Below the pieces are notes generated by a model. It was not told where the DNA came from. It was given only the letters and a program-made list of their open reading frames with translations, and did no database searches. Source: Aquabacterium soli (lineage in GTDB: Bacteria > Pseudomonadota > Gammaproteobacteria > Burkholderiales > Burkholderiaceae_C). From it: 64,000 bases of DNA. Numbering within the stretch: position 1 is the first letter of the stretch; each line of letters begins with the position of its first letter. The DNA is taken from NCBI RefSeq assembly GCF_003933735.1, contig NZ_RSED01000019.1:33131-97130 (forward strand). The letters run 5' to 3'. Position numbers and translations under genes: made by a program. Of the stretch, positions 18,350-28,108 are shown piece by piece.

Positions 18350-19225
18350 TCACTGCATCTGCGCGCGGCGAATCTCCATCAGGCGCAGGATCATGGGCGT
18401 GAGGATCAGCTGCATGGCCAGGTCCATCTTGCCACCGGGCACCACGATGGTGTTGGCGCGCGACATGAAGGACTCCGGGATCATGGACAGCAGGTAAGGG
18501 AAATCAATGCCGCGCGGGTTGCGGAAACGGATCACCGTCATGCTTTCGCCGGCCGTCGGGATGTCGCGCGCGATGAAGGGGTTGGAGGTGTCCACCACCG
18601 GCACGCGCTGGAAGTTGATGTCCGTCTCGGCGAACTGCGGGCAGATGTAGTGCACGTAATCGTGCATGCGGCGCAGGATGGTGTCGGACACCGCCTCGCG
18701 CGAGTAGCCACGCGATTTGGTGTCGCGGTGGATCTTCTGGATCCATTCCAGGTTGATGATGGGCACCACGCCGATCTTCAGGTCCACATGACGGGCCACG
18801 TCCACCGTGGCGGTCTTGGCGCAGCCGTGCAGGCCTTCATAGAACAGCAGGTCGGTGTCCACGGGGGTGTCCACCCAGGCGGTGAAGGTGCCGGGCTCCT
18901 GCCCGTAGGGCGCGGCCTCTGATTCGTTGTGCAGGTAGTAGCGTGTCTTGCAACGGCCGGTCTCGCCATAGGCGCGGAACTGCTGGGCCAGCTCCTGCCA
19001 CTCGTTGGCATCGGGACTGAAGTGGCTGAGGTGGCGGTTCTCCAGTTCGGCCTGCGCCATGGCCAGCTTCATCTCCGAGCGGCTGTAGCGGTGGAAGGCA
19101 TCGCCTTCGATGATCGCCGCGCTCACGCCTTCGCGGCGGAAGATGGCATCGAAGGTGGTCTTGACGGTGGTGGTGCCAGCGCCGCTGGAGCCGGTCACGA
19201 CGATGATAGGGTGGCGCTTGGACAT
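18350..19225 (-). CDS. cbbP: phosphoribulokinase
   Basis: A 291-residue class I (bacterial) PRK that phosphorylates ribulose-5-phosphate with ATP to form RuBP. The P-loop is GSSGAGTTT at residues 12-20. DAFHRYSR, RCKTRYYLHNE, LLFYEGLHGC and HRDTKSRGYSREAV are typical active-site segments of proteobacterial CbbP. The ATG at 19225 is 14 bases after the cbbF stop, so the two are probably translationally coupled. A longer frame upstream belongs to cbbF read in another frame. Confidence 0.96.
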   Translation of the reverse strand: MSKRHPIIVVTGSSGAGTTTVKTTFDAIFRREGVSAAIIEGDAFHRYSRSEMKLAMAQAELENRHLSHFSPDANEWQELAQQFRAYGETGRCKTRYYLHNESEAAPYGQEPGTFTAWVDTPVDTDLLFYEGLHGCAKTATVDVARHVDLKIGVVPIINLEWIQKIHRDTKSRGYSREAVSDTILRRMHDYVHYICPQFAETDINFQRVPVVDTSNPFIARDIPTAGESMTVIRFRNPRGIDFPYLLSMIPESFMSRANTIVVPGGKMDLAMQLILTPMILRLMEIRRAQMQ

Positions 19226-19239
19226 GCTGATCCCCGCGT

Positions 19240-20355
19240 TCAGGCTTGAGGCTGCACGAACAGCGAGCGTGTGCGAAACAGCTGCCACGACACGTTCTCG
19301 CTGGGGTCGGCGTGGTAGCCCACAATGCGGTCGACCTCGTCCCGCGAGCCCAGGATCACGGGCACACGCTGGTGCAGCGTGTCGGGCACCAGGTCGAGCA
19401 GCTCGCTGGTGCCGTTGACGGCGCGGCCACCGGCCTGCTCCACCAGCAGGGCCATGGGCGCGGCCTCGTACATCAGGCGCAGGCGGCCGGGCTTGCGCGG
19501 CTCGCGGGTATCGCGCGGGTAGAGGAAGACGCCGCCGCGGGTCATGATGCGGTGCACCTCGGCCACCATGGAGGCCACCCAGCGCATGTTGAAGTCCTTC
19601 ATGCGCGGGCCGCTGTCGCCGGCCACGCATTCGGCCACATAGCGCTGGATGGGCTTTTCCCAGAAACGCTGGTTGGAGGCATTGATGGCGAACTCGCACG
19701 TGTGCGCGGAGATCTGCACCTGGTCTCGCGTGAGCACCCAGCGCGGGGCGCTGCCCTGCCCTTCTCCACGCCTGTCCAGCGCGAAGACCAGCACGCCACG
19801 GCGGCAGGTCAGCACCATCAGCGTGGCCGGCCCATACAGCACATAGCCCGCCGCCAGTTGCTGATGCCCGGGCTGCAGGAAGCTTGATTCGCAGGGCGCC
19901 ATGCCGCGGTAGCGGTGCGGCAACACCGAGAAGATCGTGCCGATGGAAATGTTGGCGTCGATGTTGGATGAGCCATCGAGCGGGTCGAACACCACCAGCT
20001 GGCTGCCCTGCAGACCATGGGCCTGCGACACATGCACCTGCTCATGCTCCTCGCTGGCCCAGCCGGCCACGTGGCGGCACTGGGCCAGGCTGGCCGCCAT
20101 CAGGCCATCGGCGATGACATCCAGCCGCTGTTGAACCTCGCCCTGGCAATTGATGGCGCCAGCCACGCCCATGGCATCGGCCAGCACGCCCTGCGCCGCC
20201 ACATCGCCGATGCGGGCGCAGGCCTGCGCGATGGCGCCCAGGGTGTCCCGCAGGGCCTGCGCCACCTCCGCGGGCATGTCCCCCAGGTGGTGCTGCAAGG
20301 CCTCGTCCAGCAAGGTGCGCGAGGGCTGGCTGGGCAGCGGTGTCATGGCGTTCAT
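19240..20355 (-). CDS. cbbF: fructose-1,6-bisphosphatase class I (Calvin operon copy)
   Basis: A 371-residue class I FBPase that provides fructose-6-phosphate for RuBP regeneration. The metal and sugar-phosphate motifs are [20 protein letters not shown] near 123-142, then MRWVASMVAEVHRI, TRGGVFLYPRD and RLMYEAAPMALLVEQAGG. GGAGG precedes the ATG at 20355. A second class I FBPase, clearly a paralogue, is encoded at 54831. This one lies in the cbb operon between cbbX and cbbP and is the Calvin-cycle enzyme, which may also accept sedoheptulose-1,7-bisphosphate, as in related autotrophs. Its C-terminus extends beyond the 54831 copy. Confidence 0.95.
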   Translation of the reverse strand: MNAMTPLPSQPSRTLLDEALQHHLGDMPAEVAQALRDTLGAIAQACARIGDVAAQGVLADAMGVAGAINCQGEVQQRLDVIADGLMAASLAQCRHVAGWASEEHEQVHVSQAHGLQGSQLVVFDPLDGSSNIDANISIGTIFSVLPHRYRGMAPCESSFLQPGHQQLAAGYVLYGPATLMVLTCRRGVLVFALDRRGEGQGSAPRWVLTRDQVQISAHTCEFAINASNQRFWEKPIQRYVAECVAGDSGPRMKDFNMRWVASMVAEVHRIMTRGGVFLYPRDTREPRKPGRLRLMYEAAPMALLVEQAGGRAVNGTSELLDLVPDTLHQRVPVILGSRDEVDRIVGYHADPSENVSWQLFRTRSLFVQPQA

Positions 20356-20431
20356 GGGGTGGTCCTCCGGCTTTGTAGATGTGTGTTTGTCGCGGATGCG
20401 CTGGGGGCTGGAGCTGCGTCAACGACGCCTC

Positions 20432-21418
20432 TCAAGCCGCCTGCACAGTGGCCCCGTCATCGGCCACGCCGAACAGCCGGCTGGCGCGGATGTCGCGGGC
20501 CTCCAGCGTGACGAGGTCATCACGGCCCAGCACCCGGTCCCGGTCGGTAAACAGGCGGCTGGCCTGGCGCAGTCGGGCACGGTCCAGTGCATTGCGCACG
20601 CTGCGGGCATTGGCAAAATTCGGCTGTGCCAGGCGCCGGTGCAGGTAGTCGTCGAACGCTTCGCGGGCATCCGGCCCGAAACGGTAGTGCTGCGTGGCCA
20701 GCATGGTGTCGGCGATGGACAGCAACTCGCCCACGGCGTAGTCCGGAAAATCCAAGTGGTGCGCGATGCGCGAAGACATGCCCGGGTTGCTCTTGAAGAA
20801 GGTGTCCATGCGGTCCTTGTAGCCCGCCAGGATCACGACCAGGTCGTCGCGCTGGTTCTCCATCACCTGCAGCAATATCTCGATGGCCTCCTGCCCGTAA
20901 TCGCGCTCGTTCTCGGGCCGGTAGAGGTAGTAGGCCTCGTCGATGAAGAGCACGCCGCCCATGGCCTTCTTGAGCACTTCCTTGGTCTTGGGCGCCGTGT
21001 GGCCGATGTACTGGCCGACCAGGTCGTCGCGCGTCACGGCCACCAGGTGGCCCTTGCGGATATAGCCCAGGCGGTGAAGGATCTGCGCCATGCGCATGGC
21101 CACGGTGGTCTTGCCCGTGCCGGGATTGCCGGTGAAGCACATGTGCAAGGAAGGGCTCTGCGCCGCCAGGCCATGTGCGGCTCGCAGCTTGTCGATCACC
21201 AGCAGCGCGGCGATGTCGCGGATGCGGGCCTTGACCGGGGCCAGGCCGACCAGGTCGCGATCGAGCTCGTCCATCACGGCTTCGACCTGGCTTTGTGCCA
21301 GCACGTCGGCCACGGTGCGTGGTGCCGGGGATTCAACACGCACCGCGGCAGGCGCCTCTCCAACGGAGGCCGGCGTCTGCGTCTGGCTGCCCGGCAGGCT
21401 GTACAGCGGTGCGTTCAT
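20432..21418 (-). CDS. cbbX: red-type RuBisCO activase
   Basis: A 328-residue AAA+ motor protein that pulls the C-terminus of the red-type RuBisCO large subunit to release inhibitory sugar phosphates. The Walker A motif GNPGTGKTT is at residues 97-105. The pore-loop sequence [11 protein letters not shown], Walker [13 protein letters not shown] and the sensor segments follow. The start at 21418 has AAGGAG upstream, whereas the longer frame to 21508 overlaps cbbS. Position directly after cbbLS is the canonical order in betaproteobacteria. Confidence 0.96.
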   Translation of the reverse strand: MNAPLYSLPGSQTQTPASVGEAPAAVRVESPAPRTVADVLAQSQVEAVMDELDRDLVGLAPVKARIRDIAALLVIDKLRAAHGLAAQSPSLHMCFTGNPGTGKTTVAMRMAQILHRLGYIRKGHLVAVTRDDLVGQYIGHTAPKTKEVLKKAMGGVLFIDEAYYLYRPENERDYGQEAIEILLQVMENQRDDLVVILAGYKDRMDTFFKSNPGMSSRIAHHLDFPDYAVGELLSIADTMLATQHYRFGPDAREAFDDYLHRRLAQPNFANARSVRNALDRARLRQASRLFTDRDRVLGRDDLVTLEARDIRASRLFGVADDGATVQAA

Positions 21419-21434
21419 CGCGTGCTCCTTTGCA

Positions 21435-21875
21435 TCAGCCCTGGTAACGCTCGCCCTCTGGGCGGTCGGCGGCATAGACACGCGTGGTGTAGCGCATGCT
21501 GCGGCCATCGATCTCCTGGCGCTCCAGGAAGAAGCCTGGCTCGCGCGCTGGCCGGTTGACGATGAAGCTCATCACCACCGTCTCCACACCGCGTGTCGAG
21601 TCAAAGGCCAGCAGGCGGATGTAGTGGTTGGGAAAGGCCTGCCGGCAACCCCTGAGCTCCAGCATCACGCCGGCCGCATCCTGCAGGTCGAACATGGGGT
21701 GGCCGTACATGTCCCAGTAGGTGTTGCGGGGGTGCGGATCATCCGTGTACTCCACGCTCCAGGCATAGCCCTTGTTCAGGCCATACTCGATCTGCATCGA
21801 GATCTCGTCGTCCGTCAGGTCGGGCAGGAAGCTGAACTGGCCTTGCGTCAGGCGGCCGGTGGGGTTGGTCATCAT
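21435..21875 (-). CDS. cbbS: RuBisCO small subunit, red type
   Basis: A 146-residue small subunit that caps the L8S8 enzyme. It starts [25 protein letters not shown] and contains [16 protein letters not shown], the usual red-type features. The C-terminal extension beyond the green-type length (residues about 115-146) forms the beta-hairpin that replaces the large loop of form IA/IB small subunits. AGGAGG precedes the ATG, 21 bases after cbbL. Confidence 0.96.
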   Translation of the reverse strand: MMTNPTGRLTQGQFSFLPDLTDDEISMQIEYGLNKGYAWSVEYTDDPHPRNTYWDMYGHPMFDLQDAAGVMLELRGCRQAFPNHYIRLLAFDSTRGVETVVMSFIVNRPAREPGFFLERQEIDGRSMRYTTRVYAADRPEGERYQG

Positions 21876-21896
21876 GGTGAAGTCCTCCTGCTGGTG

Positions 21897-23405
<1,509 letters not shown>

Positions 23406-23407
23406 TC

Positions 23408-23436
23408 AATGTAGGGAATCGGACAAATAAGGTAAA
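23408..23436 (-). promoter_or_regulatory. probable cbb operon promoter
   Basis: On the minus strand TTTACC and TACATT are separated by 17 bases and placed about 42 bases before the cbbL ATG. This fits a sigma-70-type promoter weak enough to need CbbR. Confidence 0.5.
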
Positions 23437-23457
23437 TTCAGATTTTGTTTTGCCTTG

Positions 23458-23475
23458 ATTAAGGAATTGCTTAAT
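23458..23475. promoter_or_regulatory. dyad at the cbbR start, candidate CbbR operator
   Basis: A perfect inverted repeat ATTAAG-N6-CTTAAT overlaps the ATG of cbbR and lies just upstream of the cbb promoter -35. LysR-family proteins bind AT-rich dyads between divergent genes, so this fits an autoregulated CbbR site. Confidence 0.5.
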
Positions 23476-24490
23476 GAAGAGCGTGACTTTTCGGCAGTTG
23501 AGGGTCTACACGGAGGTCGCGAAGCACTTGAGCTTCAGCCGCGCGGCAGAAGCGCTGCACCTCTCGCCCCCCGCGGTGACCATGCAGGTGAAGGAACTGG
23601 AGGGCCATGTTGGCCTGCCGCTGTTTGAACGCCAGGGCAAGCAGGTGCAGTTGACGATGGCCGGCGAGTACTTCATCGTCTACGCCAAGCGGCTGATGTC
23701 TACGCTCAAGGATGCCGAAAACGTGATGGCGCGTTTCAAACGTGTCGAAACCGGTGTGCTCACGATCGGCCTGCTGAGCACCGCGGGCTATTTCCTGCCG
23801 TCGCTGCTGGCGCGCTTTCGGGCCGAGCACCCCGGCGTGGACGTGCGACTGGATGTAACGCGCGACCTCACCAAACTGCTGGATCGCCTGCACAGCAACG
23901 AGATCGACCTGGCCGTGATGGGGCGCCCACCGCGCGAATACGCCCTGCGCTCTGAGCCCTTCGCAGGGCACCCGATGGTGTTCGTGTGCACGCCGGGCCA
24001 TCCGTTGCTGAGTGTGGGCCACCCGCCCCTGGAAGCACTGGTCCACTACCCATTGATCGTTCGCGAACTCGGCTCGGAAGTGCGCCACGCGCTGGACAAC
24101 TACCTGCGAGAGCGCCGGCTGGCGCCGCGCATCGCCATGGAGATCCCCAGCAACGAGACCATCAAGGCCTCGGTGATGGCCGGCCTGGGCATCGGCTTCC
24201 TGTCGCTGCACGCCGTGGCGGCCGAACTGCGCGGAGGACAGTTGCAGATCATCGAGTTCGAAGGCACGCCCATCATGCGCACCTGGAACCTCGTGCACGA
24301 GGTATCGAAGGTGCTGTCGCCAGCGGCCGAGGCCTTCCGCTATCTGATGCTGGAACACGGCGAAACCTTGATCGCAGAACAGGCCTCGCAACTGCTCGGG
24401 CGGGGGCCCTCGCCAAGTCCCCTCGCTCCCGAGCAGCACACCCGCCCGTACCGCCTGGCGGGAGGGGAAACCCCCGCAGACGCGTCATAA
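23474..24490 (+). CDS. cbbR: LysR-type regulator of the Calvin operon
   Basis: A 338-residue LysR-type activator. Its N-terminal winged helix-turn-helix covers residues 1-60 (FRQLRVYTEVAKHLSFSRAAEALHLSPPAVTMQVKELE, in two parts). The remainder is the effector domain that senses metabolites such as RuBP, phosphoenolpyruvate or NADPH in known CbbR proteins. It is divergent from cbbL, as in most Burkholderiales. The C-terminal 20 or so residues (RGPSPSPLAPEQ) are a low-complexity tail beyond the usual length. The gene ends 84 bases before a thiolase gene. Confidence 0.94.
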   Translation: MKSVTFRQLRVYTEVAKHLSFSRAAEALHLSPPAVTMQVKELEGHVGLPLFERQGKQVQLTMAGEYFIVYAKRLMSTLKDAENVMARFKRVETGVLTIGLLSTAGYFLPSLLARFRAEHPGVDVRLDVTRDLTKLLDRLHSNEIDLAVMGRPPREYALRSEPFAGHPMVFVCTPGHPLLSVGHPPLEALVHYPLIVRELGSEVRHALDNYLRERRLAPRIAMEIPSNETIKASVMAGLGIGFLSLHAVAAELRGGQLQIIEFEGTPIMRTWNLVHEVSKVLSPAAEAFRYLMLEHGETLIAEQASQLLGRGPSPSPLAPEQHTRPYRLAGGETPADAS

Positions 24491-24574
24491 TCTGACAATC
24501 AACCAGACCAGATCTTTCCGGTCTTCCGGACAGGCCTGCACCACCCTCCCTAGCCACCTCCTGAAGGAACCAAC

Positions 24575-25759
24575 ATGACTCGTGAAGTCGTCTTCGTGGG
24601 CGCCGCCCGTACCGCCATCGGCACATTTGGCGGCTCGCTCAAGGACGTCCCGCCCGCCGATCTGGGCGCATTGGTGATCAAGACCGCCCTGGAGCGCGCT
24701 GGCGTGCAGCCCAAGGACGTGGGCCATGTGGTGCTGGGCAACGTGATCCCCACCGTGCCGCAGGATGCTTACATCAGCCGCGTGGCGGCCCTGAACGCCG
24801 GCGTGCCGCAAGAAACTCCCGCCTTCAACGTGAACCGCCTGTGCGGCTCGGGCCTGCAGGCCGTGGTGTCGGCCGCCCAGTCCATCCTGCTGGGTGACTG
24901 CGACGTGGCCATCGGCGCCGGTGCCGAATCCATGAGCCGTGGCGCCTACCTGGTCACCAGCAACCGCTGGGGCGCGCGCATGGGTGACGTCAAGATGCTG
25001 GACTTCATGCTCGGCGCCCTGCACGACCCGCGCAAGCACATCCACATGGGCATCACCGCCGAGAACGTGGCCGCCCGCTACGACATCACGCGCGAACAGC
25101 AGGATGCCTACGCCGCGCAGAGCCAGCAGCGCGCCGCCGCCGCCATCGAAGCCGGCTACTTCAAGGAACAGATCGTCCCGGTTGAACTGCAGACCCGCAA
25201 GGGCACCACGCTGTTCGACACCGACGAGCACGTGAAGGGCGACACCACCGCCGAAGTGCTGGCCAAGATGAAGCCGGCCTTCAAGAAAGAAGAAGGCACC
25301 GTGACCGCCGGCAACGCGTCGGGTCTGAACGACGGCGCCGCCGCCGTGGTGATGGCCAGCGCCGACAAGGCCAAGGAACTGGGCCTCAAGCCGCTGGCCC
25401 GCCTCGTGTCCTATGGCCACGCCGGTGTCGAGCCCGAGTACATGGGCATCGGCCCCGTGCCTGCATCGAAGGCCGCCCTGGCCAAGGCCGGCCTGACCGT
25501 GGCCGATCTGGACGTGATCGAGTCCAACGAAGCCTTTGCGGCCCAGGCCTGCGCCGTGTCCAAGGAAATGGGCTTCCCCAACGAGAAGACCAACCCCAAC
25601 GGTTCGGGCATCTCGCTGGGCCACCCGGTGGGCGCCACCGGCGCCATCCTCGTGACCAAGGCGCTGTACGAGCTGCAACGCGTGAACGGCCGCTATGCAC
25701 TGATCACGATGTGCATTGGCGGCGGTCAGGGCATTGCGATGGTCATCGAACGCATCTGA
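24575..25759 (+). CDS. acetyl-CoA C-acyltransferase (BktB/PhaA-type thiolase)
   Basis: A 394-residue biosynthetic-type thiolase that condenses two acetyl-CoA (or longer acyl-CoA) units. The acylated Cys90 is in NRLCGSGLQ. His350 is in GHPVGATGA and the deprotonating Cys380 in CIGGGQG. Length and sequence resemble beta-ketothiolases of polyhydroxyalkanoate synthesis and fatty acid metabolism (BktB/PhaA). No phaB or phaC neighbour is present, so the precise role is open. GAAGGA precedes the ATG at a distance typical of this species' genes. Confidence 0.93.
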   Translation: MTREVVFVGAARTAIGTFGGSLKDVPPADLGALVIKTALERAGVQPKDVGHVVLGNVIPTVPQDAYISRVAALNAGVPQETPAFNVNRLCGSGLQAVVSAAQSILLGDCDVAIGAGAESMSRGAYLVTSNRWGARMGDVKMLDFMLGALHDPRKHIHMGITAENVAARYDITREQQDAYAAQSQQRAAAAIEAGYFKEQIVPVELQTRKGTTLFDTDEHVKGDTTAEVLAKMKPAFKKEEGTVTAGNASGLNDGAAAVVMASADKAKELGLKPLARLVSYGHAGVEPEYMGIGPVPASKAALAKAGLTVADLDVIESNEAFAAQACAVSKEMGFPNEKTNPNGSGISLGHPVGATGAILVTKALYELQRVNGRYALITMCIGGGQGIAMVIERI

Positions 25760-25775
25760 CCATTCCGCCTCCCTC

Positions 25776-25828
25776 CGGCTCGAAGGAGCCGACCGAGAAG
25801 CCCGGCTGAGGTCGGGCTTCTTGCTTTC
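25776..25828 (+). terminator. tandem hairpin terminator after the thiolase
   Basis: A first hairpin CGGCTC-GAAG-GAGCCG is followed by a second, GAAGCCCG-GCTGAGGT-CGGGCTTC, and by TTGCTTT. Confidence 0.8.
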
Positions 25829-25951
25829 TGCACCGAACTTATGCGATCAACTCGTAACGATATACAACATAGAAGGAATTAAGGAATAGCCCGGAGTTCT
25901 AGCTGACATGTGATGGCTAATATGCAATAGCTGTAAAAAGCAAAACAGCAT

Positions 25952-25966
25952 TGGGCACAGCATTGC
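25952..25966 (+). promoter_or_regulatory. possible sigma-54-like -24/-12 element
   Basis: TGG-N8-TTGC lies 34 bases upstream of the ATG of the PEP-CTERM gene at 26000. The same spacing and distance are found for the PEP-CTERM gene at 4242. It is less perfect than the consensus TGGCACG-N4-TTGC. Confidence 0.4.
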
Positions 25967-25999
25967 CCTGCAACATCAATCTTCACACCGGGAAAAAAC

Positions 26000-26860
26000 A
26001 TGCGTTATTCAAGCAGGCTTCTCACAGCCATCGGCAGCCTCGTCACCATCGCTCTTTCCAGCACCCAGGTCCATGCGTCCACCTTCGTTGCGGTGAACAC
26101 CACGGCACCCAACGGCATCGTGTTCACAGGAGGAGACTTCACGCTGAACACCTCTGCAGGGCTGCTTGACTTCCTCAACGTCCAGAAGGTGTCTGTTCAA
26201 GGCGTTGATCCCTCTGTAGTGACCGAAGCGCTGACCCCACATCCTGGCGGCATCACGCGCACCGCACTTTCCTTGACCAGCGTCGTGGACGGCGTCTGGG
26301 TTGACAGTTCCAGCGGCGCCATCACTGGCCTGTCATCCATCGGGGGCGTGACGTGGAATGCGCCCTTTCAGAACAACCTGTCTCACGGCGGCGTACTGTC
26401 CATCACCAATCTGCAGATCGACTTCCAGAGCCAACGCGTGTATGCGTCGCTCACCGGTGATTTCCGAGGTGTGGGCACGGCCGAGGGACATGCACCTTAT
26501 GACAGCGAAGTCACGACCACGCTCAACAACTTCCACCTCTGGAGTTTTGGAAGCGTTCAAGGCAATCTGGCTGGCGGCATCGTGCCCGCACCGCTGAGCG
26601 GCCCTTACGTCAGCGGCATCCCGCCCTTCAGCCTCGGCGGCCTGACGATCACACAGCAAGGCTACGAGCATGTGGTCAGCGCGTTGAGGCTGTATGGCGC
26701 CGGAACATCGACGCTGCAGGCTGTCACCAACTACGGCAGCATCACCACGGCAGTGCCAGAGCCCGCCTCCATGTCCTTGCTGCTCTCGGGCCTGCTTGGT
26801 GTCGCATTCGCCACTGCGCGAACTCGTCAAAGTCGTGCGCGCCGCCCTGAAAAGGGCTGA
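26000..26860 (+). CDS. PEP-CTERM protein, first tandem paralogue
   Basis: A 286-residue exported protein. A signal peptide covers residues 1-26 (MRYSSRLLTAIGSLVTIAL...HA). The body is beta-rich and contains TGDFRGV, YDSEV and NNFHLWSF. These are shared with the paralogue at 27126 (TGDFRGV, YGSEV, DNFHLWNF), as are SALRL and ST-LQ. The C-terminal VPEPASMSLLLSGLLGVAF plus a basic tail (RQSRARRPEKG) is a PEP-CTERM signal. No enzymatic motif is seen; it is likely a surface or matrix protein. The basic tail is longer than usual. Upstream is an AT-rich region and a GG/GC promoter-like element. Confidence 0.88.
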   Translation: MRYSSRLLTAIGSLVTIALSSTQVHASTFVAVNTTAPNGIVFTGGDFTLNTSAGLLDFLNVQKVSVQGVDPSVVTEALTPHPGGITRTALSLTSVVDGVWVDSSSGAITGLSSIGGVTWNAPFQNNLSHGGVLSITNLQIDFQSQRVYASLTGDFRGVGTAEGHAPYDSEVTTTLNNFHLWSFGSVQGNLAGGIVPAPLSGPYVSGIPPFSLGGLTITQQGYEHVVSALRLYGAGTSTLQAVTNYGSITTAVPEPASMSLLLSGLLGVAFATARTRQSRARRPEKG

Positions 26861-26942
26861 CAGACCCGTATTGCATCCAAGGCATGCCAGCGTATTTACC
26901 CTTATTACCCCCTCAATCGCACGTTTAAAAATGCATTGGTTC

Positions 26943-26960
26943 CCGTTACATAAGTAACGG
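26943..26960. repeat. perfect inverted repeat upstream of the second PEP-CTERM paralogue
   Basis: CCGTTAC-ATAA-GTAACGG lies in the 265-base gap between the two PEP-CTERM genes, within an AT-rich part. No T-run follows, so an operator is more likely than a terminator. The gap holds no gene that I can support. Confidence 0.55.
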
Positions 26961-27125
26961 CGGTAATTAAGGGTCAACAGCAGGTAGTCAGCCTCAAAAC
27001 GCACCTTTAGGATGCGTCAGCCCTGTCGTCAAAGATTGGGTATTCGTGAAGGAGTACGCGGACGCCTTCACAAATCAAAGCAGGAAATCCATAAAAGGTC
27101 CGCTGTTAGAGATAGTGGAGAAGAC

Positions 27126-27941
27126 ATGCAATACACACTGAAGACCCTGGCCGCCGCCGCAGCCCTGACCATCGCCACCGCTGCCAGCGCTCAAACCACC
27201 ACTCCGGTGGGCGGTTCGCTGACCCTGAACGGTCAAGCGTACCAACTGGACGGCGGCACGGGCACCCTGTCGTTCTCGTCCAGCCTGATCACCGCCCTGA
27301 ACGTGGGCAAGATCGCTGTGACCAAGGTCGGCGACGCCACCGTCACGGAAACGCTGACGCCTCGTCCTCCCTTCGGCAGCACCCGTACCGGTGTCAGCGC
27401 CGCTGCTCCGATCACCGCCGTGACAACCGGCGCCACTGGCGAAGTGCTGTCGGTGGACACCACCGGTGGCGCTCTCCAGACCGCCAACATCCTGGAAGGC
27501 GTTTCCCTGGGCGGCACGCTGTCCGTGGCGAACCTGTCCGTGGATCTGACCAACAAGAAGATCTTCGCGTCCATCACGGGTGACTTCCGCGGCGTCGCCA
27601 CCGGCGAAGCTGCTCCTTATGGCAGCGAAGTGCTGACCACCAAGGACAACTTCCACCTGTGGAACTTCGCCAGCATCAGCGGCCCCACCACCCTGAACGG
27701 CGCTGGCACCTATGCCAACACCATCAGCGGCCTGACCATCACGGCTGACGGCTTCAAGCACTTCGTCAGCGCTCTGCGCCTGGTGGATCTGGGTGTGTCG
27801 ACGCTCCAAGGCGTGACCGACTACGGCACGATCAGCTCCACGATCAACGTGTCGGCTGTGCCTGAGCCTTCGACCTACGCCATGGCCATCGCTGGTCTGG
27901 CCCTGGTTGGCGTGGCTGCCCGCCGCGCTCGCAAGGCCTGA
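27126..27941 (+). CDS. PEP-CTERM protein, second tandem paralogue
   Basis: A 271-residue exported protein with signal peptide 1-22 (LAAAAALTIATAASAQ). It is clearly paralogous to the product of 26000 in the region TGDFRGVATGEAAPYGSEV and onward. The C-terminus SAVPEPSTYAMAIAGLALVGVAARRARKA (given in two parts: VPEPSTYAMAIAGLALVG, then AARRARKA) is a PEP-CTERM sorting signal. GGAG precedes the ATG at 27126; a longer in-frame reading from 27012 lacks support. A strong terminator follows, so the gene ends its own unit. Confidence 0.9.
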   Translation: MQYTLKTLAAAAALTIATAASAQTTTPVGGSLTLNGQAYQLDGGTGTLSFSSSLITALNVGKIAVTKVGDATVTETLTPRPPFGSTRTGVSAAAPITAVTTGATGEVLSVDTTGGALQTANILEGVSLGGTLSVANLSVDLTNKKIFASITGDFRGVATGEAAPYGSEVLTTKDNFHLWNFASISGPTTLNGAGTYANTISGLTITADGFKHFVSALRLVDLGVSTLQGVTDYGTISSTINVSAVPEPSTYAMAIAGLALVGVAARRARKA

Positions 27942-27960
27942 TAGGTCTCAGCGTTCAGAG

Positions 27961-28026
27961 AACCCGCCCCGGCGGGTTGGCATGAAACGCAAGAACCGCC
28001 CTGGTTTCGGCCAGGGCGGTTTTTTC
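27961..28026 (+). terminator. tandem terminator after the second PEP-CTERM gene
   Basis: AACCCGCC-CC-GGCGGGTT is followed by ACCGCCCTGG-TTTCGG-CCAGGGCGGT and a run of seven T residues. This is the strongest intrinsic terminator in the window. Confidence 0.92.
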
Positions 28027-28108
28027 ATGTGTGCATTGCCAGAGTGCCAGCCGACGTGGCTTGCGGAGAGATGCCCTGCAGCAGCGCCATCCCCACCCGC
28101 CTTCAACA

